DNA of 39,005 nt from Halanaerobiaceae bacterium ANBcell28 (GCA_037623315.1 JBBJJH010000031.1:1-39005), one strand, 5' to 3'. Shown: positions 27,855 through 36,344, counted from the stretch's first letter. The notes: generated by a model from the letters alone, not told the origin. Numbers and translations are program-made.

Positions 27855-28230
27855 AAAAAATCCTCCCTCATCCTATATAAGGACGAAAGAGGATCTTTTC
27901 GCGTTACCACCTTAGTTCTATCCTAAATTTCTTTTATCACTAGCAAAATATCAATATTAAATACAAGTATACTTTTCAATATATACTGCTTTCAATATAT
28001 ACAGCCATTTATACTGCTATCACATAAATCCAATTATACATAAATACTTGAGATCTAAAGTGAAGGATAGCTCTTATTCCCCTTAACGGTTAAACCGTTC
28101 TGGCCTAACTATCGATGCTTCAGCCAGAAAACTCCCGGACGACTTCGCTTAGTCTTTTCTAAAGGGTCTCCCAGCCGATGAACCCCTCTCTCTGAAGAAA
28201 GATACTAAACTACTACTCCCGTTCATAGTC
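27855..28230 (-). ncRNA. T-box riboswitch leader of valS, probable GUC (Val) specifier
   Basis: Read on the minus strand, the leader has a stem I with an AGAGAGG distal segment and GGCTGGGAGACC. The upper helix TTTAGT/ACTAAG is followed by CGAAGTCG, placing GUC (28141-28143), a valine codon, in the specifier loop. The T-box sequence AAGGTGGTAACGCG lies at 27900-27913. The terminator is a 13-bp stem (27881-27893 with 27861-27873) with T6 at 27855-27860. Uncharged tRNA-Val would pair with the specifier and the T-box, break the terminator and allow valS transcription. This covers most of the 553-base gap upstream of valS. Confidence 0.9.
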
Positions 28231-28285
28231 TTTATTATATTTATACTTTTTTCTTTGATTTTTAAGTAAAGAATATTTATACTTA

Positions 28286-28314
28286 AATATATACAAAAAA
28301 AGCTAATTTGTCAA
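28286..28314 (-). promoter_or_regulatory. Promoter of the valS T-box transcript
   Basis: On the minus strand there is a perfect TTGACA (28309-28314), 17 bases, then TATATT (28286-28291). The expected start is near 28279, about 50 bases before stem I. Confidence 0.75.
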
Positions 28315-28327
28315 GTGCTTTTTTGCA

Positions 28328-29815
28328 TTATTCTAAGCCTTTATTATAATTTCGAGCTTCTTCATTAAACTCTTCTGCAAAATCATTATATTTTTCCGTT
28401 TCCTGTGTAGCATCATATATTTCCCATATTTTCAATGCAGCAAAAGCTCCTAAGAATATATTCCGATTTCTAGTATCTTCTTGATTAAAAGCGATAATTA
28501 AGCTAGCCGCTTCTCCCATAAGAAAAAGAGAACCGCGAGACCAATTACCAGCATAATAATGCCCTGCTGAAGGTATAACTGCCGCTAACATGGCAGCTCT
28601 TTCTGTATCTTTATAGGCTAAATAGTTGATTTTCTCCCGCTCTGGCTCAAGATAATATAAATCCCAGTAAAGATTAGTTCCTTTTAGATTATCATTGTCT
28701 TCAAGATAATCGACAACCCTTTTGCCCATATTATCTCTAGCTATAGGATCTGCTCCTTTTTCTAATAATGTATATATTAGATTTTGATTATTAGTATGTG
28801 TTAATGCATACATCAAAGGCGTAACGCCTTTATATAATCCTCTAGCATTTGGATTGGCACCATAATCAATTAAAAGTTTAATTATATTTATTCTATTGCT
28901 ATATCTGATAGCATACATTAAAGGACTTACACCATTAACATCCATTTGATTAGGATTTACACCATTAAATAAGAGATTATTTATTAATTCTAAAGAATCA
29001 TTATATCTAACAGCATATGACAGGGCATTTAAACCCATACGATCTTGAACATCTATATCTGCACCATAATCAATCAAAAGATTTAATATGTCGGTGTCAC
29101 TATATCTAGCAGCATATAAAAAGGCTGTTAAATCCTGGTTGTTACGAAGACTTATATTCGCTCCATATTCTAATAAAAGAGTAGTATTTCTTTGGTTATT
29201 CTTCTTTACAGCGAGCATCAAAGCAGTTTCCCCTTTACGACTTCTTACGTTTACACGAGCACCTGCTTCTATAAGTTCATCAACAATTCTATTCCTATTA
29301 TTATTTACAGCATGCATCAAAGCAGTCCAACCATTATTATCTCTTTGCTCTAAATTTATACCTGCCCTAATTAATCGCCTGACCCCATTAATTAAATTTC
29401 TTCTACTAGCATATATTAAAGCATTTTCTCCTCTGTTATTTATCACGTGAAGATTTATGCCAGATCTAATCAACCTATCAAGTACAAATGAATTTCTATT
29501 ATGTAAAGCATAAAATAAAGCAGAATGTCCATTGTCATCTATATTATTTAAGCGAGCACCACTATTCAATAATAAAGTAATTACATTAGGATTATTATTA
29601 TATCTAGCAGCATACATTAGAGGGGTAGCACCATTTTCATCAACCTTGTTCAAATCTGCACCATGATTAATAGCATATCTTATCTCATAATAACTTCCTT
29701 CACTACATAATTGAAAAAAATCTCCATAATTACTCACTTCAGCACTTACATTCAAAACAAAAGCCATTGATAAAACAATAATAATTGCAAAAATATAAAA
29801 ACTTTTTCTTATCAT
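28328..29815 (-). CDS. Exported ankyrin-repeat protein with a C-terminal hydrophobic domain
   Basis: This 495-residue protein has an N-terminal signal peptide (KSFYIFAIIIVLSMAFVLNVSA, cleavage after VSA near residue 25). About ten ankyrin repeats follow (30-385), each with a G-x-T/A-x-L/P-M-Y/A-A turn and a GAD/GAN hairpin (for example GATPLMYAARYNN, NNGWTALMHAVNN and KGVTPLMYALTHTN). A C-terminal 95 residues hold AAVIPSAGHYYAGNWSRGSLFLMGEAASLIIAF, a short membrane-like segment resembling the small C-terminal domain (DUF5683-type) of some exported proteins. It is probably a periplasmic/extracellular binding scaffold held at the membrane. It lies 24 bases downstream of the subtilase gene, and GGGAGAG precedes its ATG. 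Exported bacterial ankyrin proteins of known role are few, and I do not know a function. Confidence 0.75.
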   Translation of the reverse strand: MIRKSFYIFAIIIVLSMAFVLNVSAEVSNYGDFFQLCSEGSYYEIRYAINHGADLNKVDENGATPLMYAARYNNNPNVITLLLNSGARLNNIDDNGHSALFYALHNRNSFVLDRLIRSGINLHVINNRGENALIYASRRNLINGVRRLIRAGINLEQRDNNGWTALMHAVNNNRNRIVDELIEAGARVNVRSRKGETALMLAVKKNNQRNTTLLLEYGANISLRNNQDLTAFLYAARYSDTDILNLLIDYGADIDVQDRMGLNALSYAVRYNDSLELINNLLFNGVNPNQMDVNGVSPLMYAIRYSNRINIIKLLIDYGANPNARGLYKGVTPLMYALTHTNNQNLIYTLLEKGADPIARDNMGKRVVDYLEDNDNLKGTNLYWDLYYLEPEREKINYLAYKDTERAAMLAAVIPSAGHYYAGNWSRGSLFLMGEAASLIIAFNQEDTRNRNIFLGAFAALKIWEIYDATQETEKYNDFAEEFNEEARNYNKGLE

Positions 29816-29839
29816 TTTCTAATTCTCTCCCTTCATATT

Positions 29840-31456
29840 TTAATTATTTAACTCTTTTAATAAACCTCTGGCTTCCATAGATATCAACTCTTCCCTATCT
29901 TTAAGTAAACTTTTCAGAAATGTGATTAGTTCTTTTTTATCTTTATATGTATAAAAGAAAGTACGTAAAGCTTGATAGCGCAACCAGGTATCCTCATTAT
30001 TATTTAAAATAATATTCTGGCATATCGCTTGGGGCAACTCTGCCGTTTCAGCAAGGCTTTCAAAAATTTCTAAAAGAACTAATTTTGTATTATGTGATAG
30101 ATTTCCTAAGTCATTTTCAAATAAATACAGTAAAGAATCAATTACTCTTTCTGATTCCATTGATATAAGTATTTTTGCTAAAATTCTCTTTTTTTCTAAA
30201 TCTAGCTCAATAAAAGAATCTATTAAATCAGAAAGATAATATCGTTCATTTTTTTGAAAATATAACTCAATTATATTATATACTTTTTTATCAGAAATTA
30301 CCACTGATAATAAATATTCTATATTAATATTTCTATTATTTTTTAAGTATTTTTTTATACGATATTCATTTTTAAATTCATTAATAATGAACACTATAGT
30401 TAAAGCTAAAAATAGAATAAGTAAAAGCAAGAAAAAATATATTCTATTTTGATTACTGTTTTTTATAATATCAGCAAAATCCTTAATAAAAAACATCAAA
30501 GGAAAAATAACTAAAAAGAAAAGGCCTATAATAAAAAAGTCCAATACTTTATTTTTTGAAAAAACAAAGAAGATAATCCCTAAGAAAAATATGATTACTT
30601 GTAAAAAACTAGTCTGTCTTAAATAATATAAAATATCTATTGAACTAAGAACCTTACGTTTATTTATAAGACCAATACCTAAGAAACCTTGTTCAAAGAG
30701 TTCATCATTTATAGAGACTGAGTTTTTCTTTATTAATTCCATACCTTGCTCAACACTAATCTTATCATCATATGCTAATACACTTGCCAATAAGCCAGCA
30801 ACCCGTGGCGCTGCAAGGGATGTACCACTGCTACTATAATTTCCAAAAGTCATACTTCCATAATTATAATTTAAAAAACTAAATCGTATGTTTCCATTAG
30901 CAGCTATATCAATATATTCTCCATAATTAGAATACTCTGCCTTACCCCTTCGAGCAGCTGAAGCAACTGCTATAGTTTCTTCAAAGCCAGCTGGATATAT
31001 AGGTATCGAAGAATTGTCATTACCAGCTGCCGCAATAACTCCAACTCCTAATTCCTCTAGCTTTTTTATAAGCTCATGATGGACAGAATCATAATTATAA
31101 AAAGCTAGACTAATATTAACTATTACTCTCTTCTCTGGATAAGCTTCTTTGTAATTAATTACCTTTTGCAAATGACCCAAATAAACATCATAGGATCCTC
31201 TTCCTTCTTCTAATATATCCAAAGGAACTATCTCTATGTTTATCTTTGGCGTTTCTCCTTTAATCGTTTTAACAATGTTAGACCCATGTGTAATCTGCTC
31301 CCCATAGATAGTTCTTCCACCTATATACTCTTCTTCTTGCCAACTATCTACAACAAAAATAATTAAGTCAGAAGGAGTTAAGTCGTTTTCTATGACTGTT
31401 ATAAAAAATATAATAAGAAACAAAAATAAGATACTTATTAATAAGGTCTTGTTCAT
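29840..31456 (-). CDS. Membrane-anchored S8 (subtilisin-like) serine protease with HEAT-like tail
   Basis: Counting from ATG 31456, the protein has 538 residues. A signal anchor (4-22) leads straight into an S8 domain without a propeptide. Its catalytic residues are Asp37 (IFVVDSW), His58 (THGSNIV) and Ser213 (SSSGTSLAAPRVAG), with the oxyanion Asn146 (AAAGNDN). Three more membrane spans follow (about 284-300, 304-325 and 339-358). A 175-residue helical region (365-538) then ends in HEAT-like pairs (LRYQALRTFFYTY and ISMEARGLLKEL). Membrane topology predicts the protease outside and the tail in the cytoplasm. ATG 31456 is preferred to 31471 because a GGAG lies 9 bases before it. It is co-transcribed with the exported ankyrin gene 24 bases downstream, its likely partner or substrate holder. 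Confidence 0.82.
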   Translation of the reverse strand: MNKTLLISILFLFLIIFFITVIENDLTPSDLIIFVVDSWQEEEYIGGRTIYGEQITHGSNIVKTIKGETPKINIEIVPLDILEEGRGSYDVYLGHLQKVINYKEAYPEKRVIVNISLAFYNYDSVHHELIKKLEELGVGVIAAAGNDNSSIPIYPAGFEETIAVASAARRGKAEYSNYGEYIDIAANGNIRFSFLNYNYGSMTFGNYSSSGTSLAAPRVAGLLASVLAYDDKISVEQGMELIKKNSVSINDELFEQGFLGIGLINKRKVLSSIDILYYLRQTSFLQVIIFFLGIIFFVFSKNKVLDFFIIGLFFLVIFPLMFFIKDFADIIKNSNQNRIYFFLLLLILFLALTIVFIINEFKNEYRIKKYLKNNRNINIEYLLSVVISDKKVYNIIELYFQKNERYYLSDLIDSFIELDLEKKRILAKILISMESERVIDSLLYLFENDLGNLSHNTKLVLLEIFESLAETAELPQAICQNIILNNNEDTWLRYQALRTFFYTYKDKKELITFLKSLLKDREELISMEARGLLKELNN

Positions 31457-31541
31457 AGCACTCAACTCCATTTAAAGTATTAAACTCAAGTTTCATATAA
31501 GTGTATAGTTATATAAAATATTAGAATCACAAATCAAAAAA

Positions 31542-31550
31542 TGATATAAT
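31542..31550 (+). promoter_or_regulatory. Extended -10 element upstream of cheX
   Basis: TGATATAAT gives a perfect TATAAT at 31545-31550 with an upstream TG. The -35 is weak. It would give a leader of about 90 bases before cheX, including the palindrome AGGATATTCCT. Confidence 0.5.
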
Positions 31551-31649
31551 CTTAAATAAAAGAAGGATATTCCTTAATTTAAGTCGAATATTTAAATATA
31601 GTAATATTTAAAAATAATAAATTTTTTTACTATTACAGGAGGAAAAAAT

Positions 31650-32108
31650 ATGGAAGAATTTCTACGACCATTTTATCATGCTGCCGACAATGTTTTTAAA
31701 GATATGTTTTCACTTGAAGTTCAAAAAGGATTATTCCAATCACATCAAAAATATATTACTACACTAGAAGCTAATATAAACATTGGTGTTACAGGTGATT
31801 TAACTGGTTCTGTTATTTATAGTTTTTCTAAAGACTTTGCCTTATCTATTGCGAATATGATGGCTGGTATGGAATTTGATGAACTTAATGAATTTGTAGG
31901 CTCTGCAGTAGGAGAATTAGCTAATATAATTAGTGGAAATGCTATGACGAAATTATCTGAATATAATTATCATTGCGACATAGTGCCACCAGAAGTATTT
32001 TTAGGTCTAGGTAAATCTATGATTATCACTAATAGTAATATTATAACAATTCCAATAAAAACAGACATAGGAAACTTTGATATTAATGTATCTGTAAAAA
32101 CACGTTAA
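31650..32108 (+). CDS. cheX: CheX-family chemotaxis phosphatase
   Basis: This 152-residue CheC/CheX/FliY-family protein has one copy of the active-site helix, VGELANIISGNAM. It carries Glu89 and Asn92 in the ExxN arrangement that removes phosphate from CheY-P. The length and the N-terminal EEFLRPFYHAADNVFKDMF agree with CheX (about 155 residues) rather than the longer CheC, which has two helices. AGGAGGA lies 7 bases before the ATG. No other chemotaxis gene is nearby. Orphan CheX-like proteins also act on stand-alone response regulators, so the partner is unknown. Confidence 0.85.
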   Translation: MEEFLRPFYHAADNVFKDMFSLEVQKGLFQSHQKYITTLEANINIGVTGDLTGSVIYSFSKDFALSIANMMAGMEFDELNEFVGSAVGELANIISGNAMTKLSEYNYHCDIVPPEVFLGLGKSMIITNSNIITIPIKTDIGNFDINVSVKTR

Positions 32109-32113
32109 ATCAA

Positions 32114-32196
32114 GTGGCTATTATAATTATGCTGATAAAAAACTATGCTTAGCAATTACATACATTAGATTATAAATAAGTAATTATAATAGCCAC
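32114..32196. terminator. Long-loop inverted repeat between convergent cheX and the aldolase gene
   Basis: GTGGCTATTATAATTA (32114-32129) and its exact complement TAATTATAATAGCCAC (32181-32196) form a 16-bp stem around a 51-base loop, which itself holds a small TGCT/AGCA pairing. It starts 6 bases after the cheX stop and ends 7 bases before the converging gene. It probably terminates both, though neither side has a strong T-run. Confidence 0.5.
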
Positions 32197-32203
32197 AGCT
32201 TTA

Positions 32204-33094
32204 TTATGAAAGTGCTTTATTAATGATCTCTTCGATCTTTTTGACTTGCTTAGTATTTAGTGACTTTATTGGCGACTTACAGATAGGCTCTATATTTCGA
32301 CCCATTACTGCTACAGCTTGTTTGATTGCCGGAAAAAAGGGATCTGAGACTTTGTAAATATCCATTAAGATACTAATTTTATTACTTAACTTAGCTATTG
32401 TTTTAAAATCATTAGCATGATAAGCTTGATATAATTCTGCAAATAAAGACGGGACTACATTAGATAGTCCTCCAATTAGACCATCCCCTCCTGCCATCAA
32501 ATTAGGTAGAAAATATTCATCAAATCCTGAAAGCACAGCGAAATTATCTAGTTCCTCCTTAGCCTTAGTAATAATTTCTCTAGTATGACTTATGGTATCC
32601 ATAGTATCTTTAATCCCTACTATATTAGCAAAATCTTTTCCCAATCTATGTATCAATTGAGGATCCATATTCACCCCACTACGAGCAGGAAAGTTATATA
32701 AAAAGATATCTATATCTACATTTACAGCTAGCTCTTTATAATAATCATATAAAATTTCATCATTAAATTGAAAAAAATAAGGTGTAATTATTGCAACAGC
32801 ATCTGCGCCTTCTTTAGCTGAATATTGACTTAAGGCAATTACTTCCTCAACTACAGTTCCACCTGTTCCTATTAAAACAGGTACACGATTACGAACTGTC
32901 TTAACTACAAAAGATATAAATTCTTTCTTCTCTTCTTCTTCCATGGCAAAAAACTCACCAATACTACCAAGAAACAAAATACCATTTACTCCAGCATCTA
33001 TCAAATATTCGATATGTTCTTGATTAGCTTTATAATTAATTTCTTTTTTTTCATTGAAAACCGTAATACTTGGTGTAATTATTCCTTTAATCAT
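32204..33094 (-). CDS. DapA-family aldolase, likely 2-keto-3-deoxy sugar acid aldolase
   Basis: This 296-residue TIM-barrel Schiff-base aldolase belongs to the dihydrodipicolinate synthase/N-acetylneuraminate lyase family. The Schiff-base lysine is Lys162 (VGIKDT). Tyr133 lies in LYNFPARSG, and GSIGE at 43-47 replaces the usual GTTGE. It is transcribed with the IlvD/Edd dehydratase upstream, 213 bases away. The pair resembles E. coli YagE/YagF, where a sugar acid is dehydrated to 2-keto-3-deoxy acid and cleaved to pyruvate. True DapA is less likely, because no lysine-pathway genes are near. GGAGG lies 8-9 bases before the ATG. The exact substrate is unknown. Confidence 0.8.
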   Translation of the reverse strand: MIKGIITPSITVFNEKKEINYKANQEHIEYLIDAGVNGILFLGSIGEFFAMEEEEKKEFISFVVKTVRNRVPVLIGTGGTVVEEVIALSQYSAKEGADAVAIITPYFFQFNDEILYDYYKELAVNVDIDIFLYNFPARSGVNMDPQLIHRLGKDFANIVGIKDTMDTISHTREIITKAKEELDNFAVLSGFDEYFLPNLMAGGDGLIGGLSNVVPSLFAELYQAYHANDFKTIAKLSNKISILMDIYKVSDPFFPAIKQAVAVMGRNIEPICKSPIKSLNTKQVKKIEEIINKALS

Positions 33095-33307
33095 CTTTTA
33101 TCCTCCACTCTTTTTATCATTTTAGCATAGAATCACTGATTCGTCTTTTATAACTCTACTTCGCAGATGAATTTATCGCATAAAGCATACTTAGCCATGA
33201 CGGCTTCAATAGCCTAATACCCAACTTTTAAAAAAGTAGTACCTTCAGGTGTAAATTTTCCTAGCGTGTATAAAAGAGAATTTACGTATAAACCCATTCA
33301 CAAGACA

Positions 33308-35041
33308 CTAGCGTTTTTCTGGATCTAATTCAAGGTAGGCTCCCTTCATAGCTGATGTAGCTAATTGTGTGAATATACCTAGACTACCTTTTAAAAACTT
33401 CAACTTTGGTTTTTCCCATTTCTGATATCTTTTCTCTAAAATCTTAGCTACTTCCTCTAAAGATTTCTTTTCGCCTTTTACACCGACGATATTCAAAGTT
33501 CGATTTTTAATATCTATATTAATCAAGTCATTGTCTTTCAATAAAGCTATCGGTCCACCTTCTACTGCTTCAGGAGAAACATGTCCAATAGCAGGCCCTC
33601 TAGTAGCTCCTGAAAAACGTCCATCAGTAATTAAAGCAATAGATTTCGCCAAGTCTGGATCAGAGGCGATTGCCTCTGTTGTATAAAACATTTCTGGCAT
33701 CCCAGAACCCTTTGGCCCTTCATAACGAATAATAATAATCTCAGCAGGATTGATATCCTTATCTAAAACTGCCTGCATAGCATCCTCTTCCCGATTAAAT
33801 ACCCTTGCTTTACCTGTAAAAGATAACATTCCATCAGGTAGTGCTGAATGTTTAACAACTGCACCATCAGGTGCTAAATTACCTCTAAGTACAGCAACTG
33901 CTCCTTCTTCATTAATAGGAGAATCTACGGGAAAAATCACCTTATCGATTTCAGGCATATTTTCCGGCTTCTTGTCCATCCCTTTCATATAAGAGAATCC
34001 TTCGAGCGATTCAAGATTATCTCCTAAGCTTTCACCTGTAATAGTTAAGACATCCAGATTCAAGTATTTACTCAGCCTCTTCATAATTTCAGGAACAGCT
34101 CCTGAATGCCAAAAATACTGAGTAGGATAATCCCCACTAGGAATTGTGTTCACTAAAAATGGTACCTTGCGGTGAATCTCATCAAAAAGGTCCGCATCTA
34201 TCTCCATTCCCAATTCATGAGCAATGGCTGGTATATGCAGTAAAGCGTTTGTTGAGCCTCCAATAGCAGCATGAATCATTATTGCATTTCGCAAAGACCC
34301 TTCACTTACTATATCCTGAACTTTAATATTTTTATTCACCAAGTTCATTAGATAATATGATGCTAATTCAGTCATCTCATGTAAATATTCACTATTTGCT
34401 GGAATCAAAGCTGAGCCTGGTAAAGCAAGCCCTAATGCTTCAGCCATTACCTGCATTGTAGAGGCAGTTCCCATGAACTGGCAAGCTCCACAAGAAGGAC
34501 ATGCTGATTTTTGAGACTCCAAATACTTTTCTTTGGGAATCTCTCCTTTTTTATATTGAGCATAATAACGGGCAGTCATATCAACAGTTACTCCATCTTT
34601 TCCTAATACCATAGAGCCCCCTGGAACATAAACAGTAGGCATATTAAGTCTGGCTGCAGCCATTAAATGACCAGGAACGGCCTTATCACATGAGGAAATC
34701 ATAACAATCCCATCATGAGGTGTAGCTTTTGCCTGTATTTCTACCATATTTGCTATCATCTCACGAGACACTAAAGAATAATTCATCCCATCATGTCCCT
34801 GAGCTATCCCATCACACATATCACTTACAATAAAAGAAGCACCTTTTGCTCCTTTTTTGGCTAAACTTTTTAGTGTTGTATCCACTAATTTATCAAGATG
34901 AAAACTACCAGGATGCCCATAGCCGTATGTACTACTTACCATTATCTGTGCTTTATCTAAGTCTTCTATTTCCCAATCCATGCCTAATTTCAATGCATCT
35001 AATTCAGGTCCGATTTCTCTTATTTTCTGGCTATATAACAT
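33308..35041 (-). CDS. IlvD/Edd-family dehydratase, probably of a sugar acid
   Basis: This 577-residue iron-sulfur dehydratase is in the family of dihydroxyacid dehydratase and phosphogluconate dehydratase. Cluster and active-site residues appear in DMCDGIAQGHDGM (75-86), SSCDKAVPG (116-124) and SACPSCGACQFMGTAST (179-195). GRFSGATRGPAIGHVSPEA lies near the C-terminus. Its partner is a DapA-family aldolase rather than the branched-chain amino-acid genes. I therefore favour a sugar-acid dehydratase such as xylonate, arabinonate or galactonate dehydratase (YagF/YjhG type) over IlvD. GGGGAG lies 6 bases before the ATG. Substrate choice is an inference from the neighbour. Confidence 0.83.
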   Translation of the reverse strand: MLYSQKIREIGPELDALKLGMDWEIEDLDKAQIMVSSTYGYGHPGSFHLDKLVDTTLKSLAKKGAKGASFIVSDMCDGIAQGHDGMNYSLVSREMIANMVEIQAKATPHDGIVMISSCDKAVPGHLMAAARLNMPTVYVPGGSMVLGKDGVTVDMTARYYAQYKKGEIPKEKYLESQKSACPSCGACQFMGTASTMQVMAEALGLALPGSALIPANSEYLHEMTELASYYLMNLVNKNIKVQDIVSEGSLRNAIMIHAAIGGSTNALLHIPAIAHELGMEIDADLFDEIHRKVPFLVNTIPSGDYPTQYFWHSGAVPEIMKRLSKYLNLDVLTITGESLGDNLESLEGFSYMKGMDKKPENMPEIDKVIFPVDSPINEEGAVAVLRGNLAPDGAVVKHSALPDGMLSFTGKARVFNREEDAMQAVLDKDINPAEIIIIRYEGPKGSGMPEMFYTTEAIASDPDLAKSIALITDGRFSGATRGPAIGHVSPEAVEGGPIALLKDNDLINIDIKNRTLNIVGVKGEKKSLEEVAKILEKRYQKWEKPKLKFLKGSLGIFTQLATSAMKGAYLELDPEKR

Positions 35042-35160
35042 CTTTACTCCCCTTTATATATAGTTTTAAATTTGGATTTCTCTTATTAAAATACTCTTCT
35101 TCTTTATTTTTATTATATCACAATCAAAGCTTAAATTAAATTCAACTTTATGATTTAAAA

Positions 35161-35258
35161 AGAGATAGTGACGAGGGCAAGCTCCTAAGTTATCAAATTT
35201 TATCAAAAAGCCTAAAGAAAACTCCATCAAAATCTTTGATTTAGGTGGAGAGGTTCAC
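35161..35258 (+). mobile_element. Relic right end of an IS200/IS605-type element (omega-RNA-like)
   Basis: The stretch ends in a hairpin (CTCCATCAAAATC with GATTTAGGTGGAG, 35222-35250) followed by AGGTTCAC. The 25 bases at 35235-35259 are identical, inverted, to 38951-38975 at the right edge of the window. A subterminal hairpin before GGTTCAC-type ends is the pattern of IS605-family right ends, whose RNA (omega RNA) guides TnpB. No tnpA or tnpB gene remains here. Confidence 0.5.
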
Positions 35259-35325
35259 AATATATTTAAATCCGAGTATTGTAGATATATTAAATAGAAT
35301 TTCTAGTATAATCGGACATGAAGAA

Positions 35326-35380
35326 TTGCTTTATAATCATTAGATATGGTATAATTTATATAAAATTAGCCATATCTAAT
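35326..35380 (+). promoter_or_regulatory. Promoter and putative operator of the LiaF-like gene
   Basis: TATAAT (35350-35355) is preceded by TTGCTT (35326-35331) at 18 bases. The -10 lies within an inverted repeat, ATTAGATATGG (35339-35349) and CCATATCTAAT (35370-35380), with 20 bases between arms. A bound dimer would cover the -10 and start site. The regulator is unknown. Confidence 0.6.
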
Positions 35381-35501
35381 ATATTAATTTGTAAAATTAA
35401 ATTTGTGGTATTTACTCTTTGTAGTATTTACTTACAGTTATAATGCATAAATTAATTATGAAAGAATCATAATTAGAAAAAGAAAAATGGGAGGAATAAA
35501 A

Positions 35502-36197
35502 ATGAAATCATCAATTATTTGGGGTCTTATTGTTATTTTTATTGGTACTGTATTATTATTAAACAATTTTGGAGTAACAGACATTAGTATAGGCGAAATC
35601 CTTACTACATTCTGGCCAGTTGTCTTTATTATCTGGGGAATTGAAACTATGGGGGATGCTAAAAACAAGTACAGAAAAAATGATATAATATGGGGGCTTT
35701 TACTTATAGCACTAGGTGCTGGAATAATTGCAAGAAATTTAGATCTTATTGAATTTGATTTCTCAATCATCTGGAACTTAATTTTCCCACTTATATTAAT
35801 CTATATTGGTATTAGTATCTTTCGCGGAGGCAAAATATCAAACAAAGGTCAATGGGCAGTGATGAGTGCAATTGAGAAAAGTGAAGCAAATCTTGAAAAT
35901 ACACAATATACAGCTTTTATGGGTGCTGTAGAACTTGATTTAAGAAATACAGAAATTCCAGAGGGAGAAACTTATATGGATCTAACAGCCATTATGGGGG
36001 CCGTAGAAGTAAAACTTAACCCTGATATTAATTATATTTTTACAAACAACACTTTCCTGGGAGGAATTGAGTTTTTTAATAATGAAAGTGGAGGCATTCT
36101 TTTAAACAAAAAGTATGAGCATATTGGAAATGAAGAATCTAATAAGACTGTCATTATAAATACACGTTGTATTATGGGAGCTATAGAGATTGATTAA
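35502..36197 (+). CDS. LiaF-like membrane protein
   Basis: Counting from ATG 35502, the protein has 231 residues. Four hydrophobic spans occur in two pairs (about 3-20, 37-47, 63-77 and 88-106, with the repeated IIWGL and FWPVVFIIWGIE segments). A C-terminal beta-rich domain follows (120-231) with repeats around AFMGAVELDLRNT, AIMGAVEVKLNP and CIMGAIEID. This is the layout of LiaF (DUF2154-type), the membrane brake on the LiaRS cell-envelope stress system. No liaR or liaS is nearby, so a general envelope-stress role is only inferred. ATG 35502 is preferred to 35487, because GGGAGGA lies between them at the right spacing. Confidence 0.78.
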   Translation: MKSSIIWGLIVIFIGTVLLLNNFGVTDISIGEILTTFWPVVFIIWGIETMGDAKNKYRKNDIIWGLLLIALGAGIIARNLDLIEFDFSIIWNLIFPLILIYIGISIFRGGKISNKGQWAVMSAIEKSEANLENTQYTAFMGAVELDLRNTEIPEGETYMDLTAIMGAVEVKLNPDINYIFTNNTFLGGIEFFNNESGGILLNKKYEHIGNEESNKTVIINTRCIMGAIEID

Positions 36198-36257
36198 TTA
36201 TAATACTCAAGTTTCGGAGTTTGATTAATACTGTGAAGCCAGATTAGCCATACAAGG

Positions 36258-36288
36258 AAAAAGGTGTCTCAATTGAGACACCTTTTTT
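36258..36288 (+). terminator. Strong terminator after the LiaF-like gene
   Basis: AAAAAGGTGTCTC (36258-36270) and GAGACACCTTTTT (36275-36287) form a 13-bp stem around AATT, followed by T-rich sequence. It works in either direction and separates the LiaF-like gene from the arsR promoter. Confidence 0.9.
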
Positions 36289-36344
36289 ATCTTTAGAAAG
36301 AAATACAAACTATCTAAATTTTGTTATATATACATAATATATTC

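Larger units (their letters stand above)
35042..35501. other. Intergenic region with an IS605-type relic and a regulated promoter
   Basis: This 460-base gap has no convincing gene. It holds the degraded right end at 35161-35258 and the inverted-repeat promoter at 35326-35380 for the LiaF-like gene. The remaining sequence is AT-rich. Just before the relic, a short frame, KEIVTRASS then stop, could be the last codons of a lost transposon gene, but ten codons prove nothing. Confidence 0.5.

Noticed and set aside
29088-29450. Plus-strand open frame opposite the ankyrin gene
   Set aside because: Its repeated pattern is the mirror of the ankyrin repeats, and it has no start signals.
32204-33094. 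Lysine-pathway DapA
   Set aside because: The neighbour is an IlvD/Edd dehydratase and no lysine genes are present, so a sugar-acid aldolase fits better.
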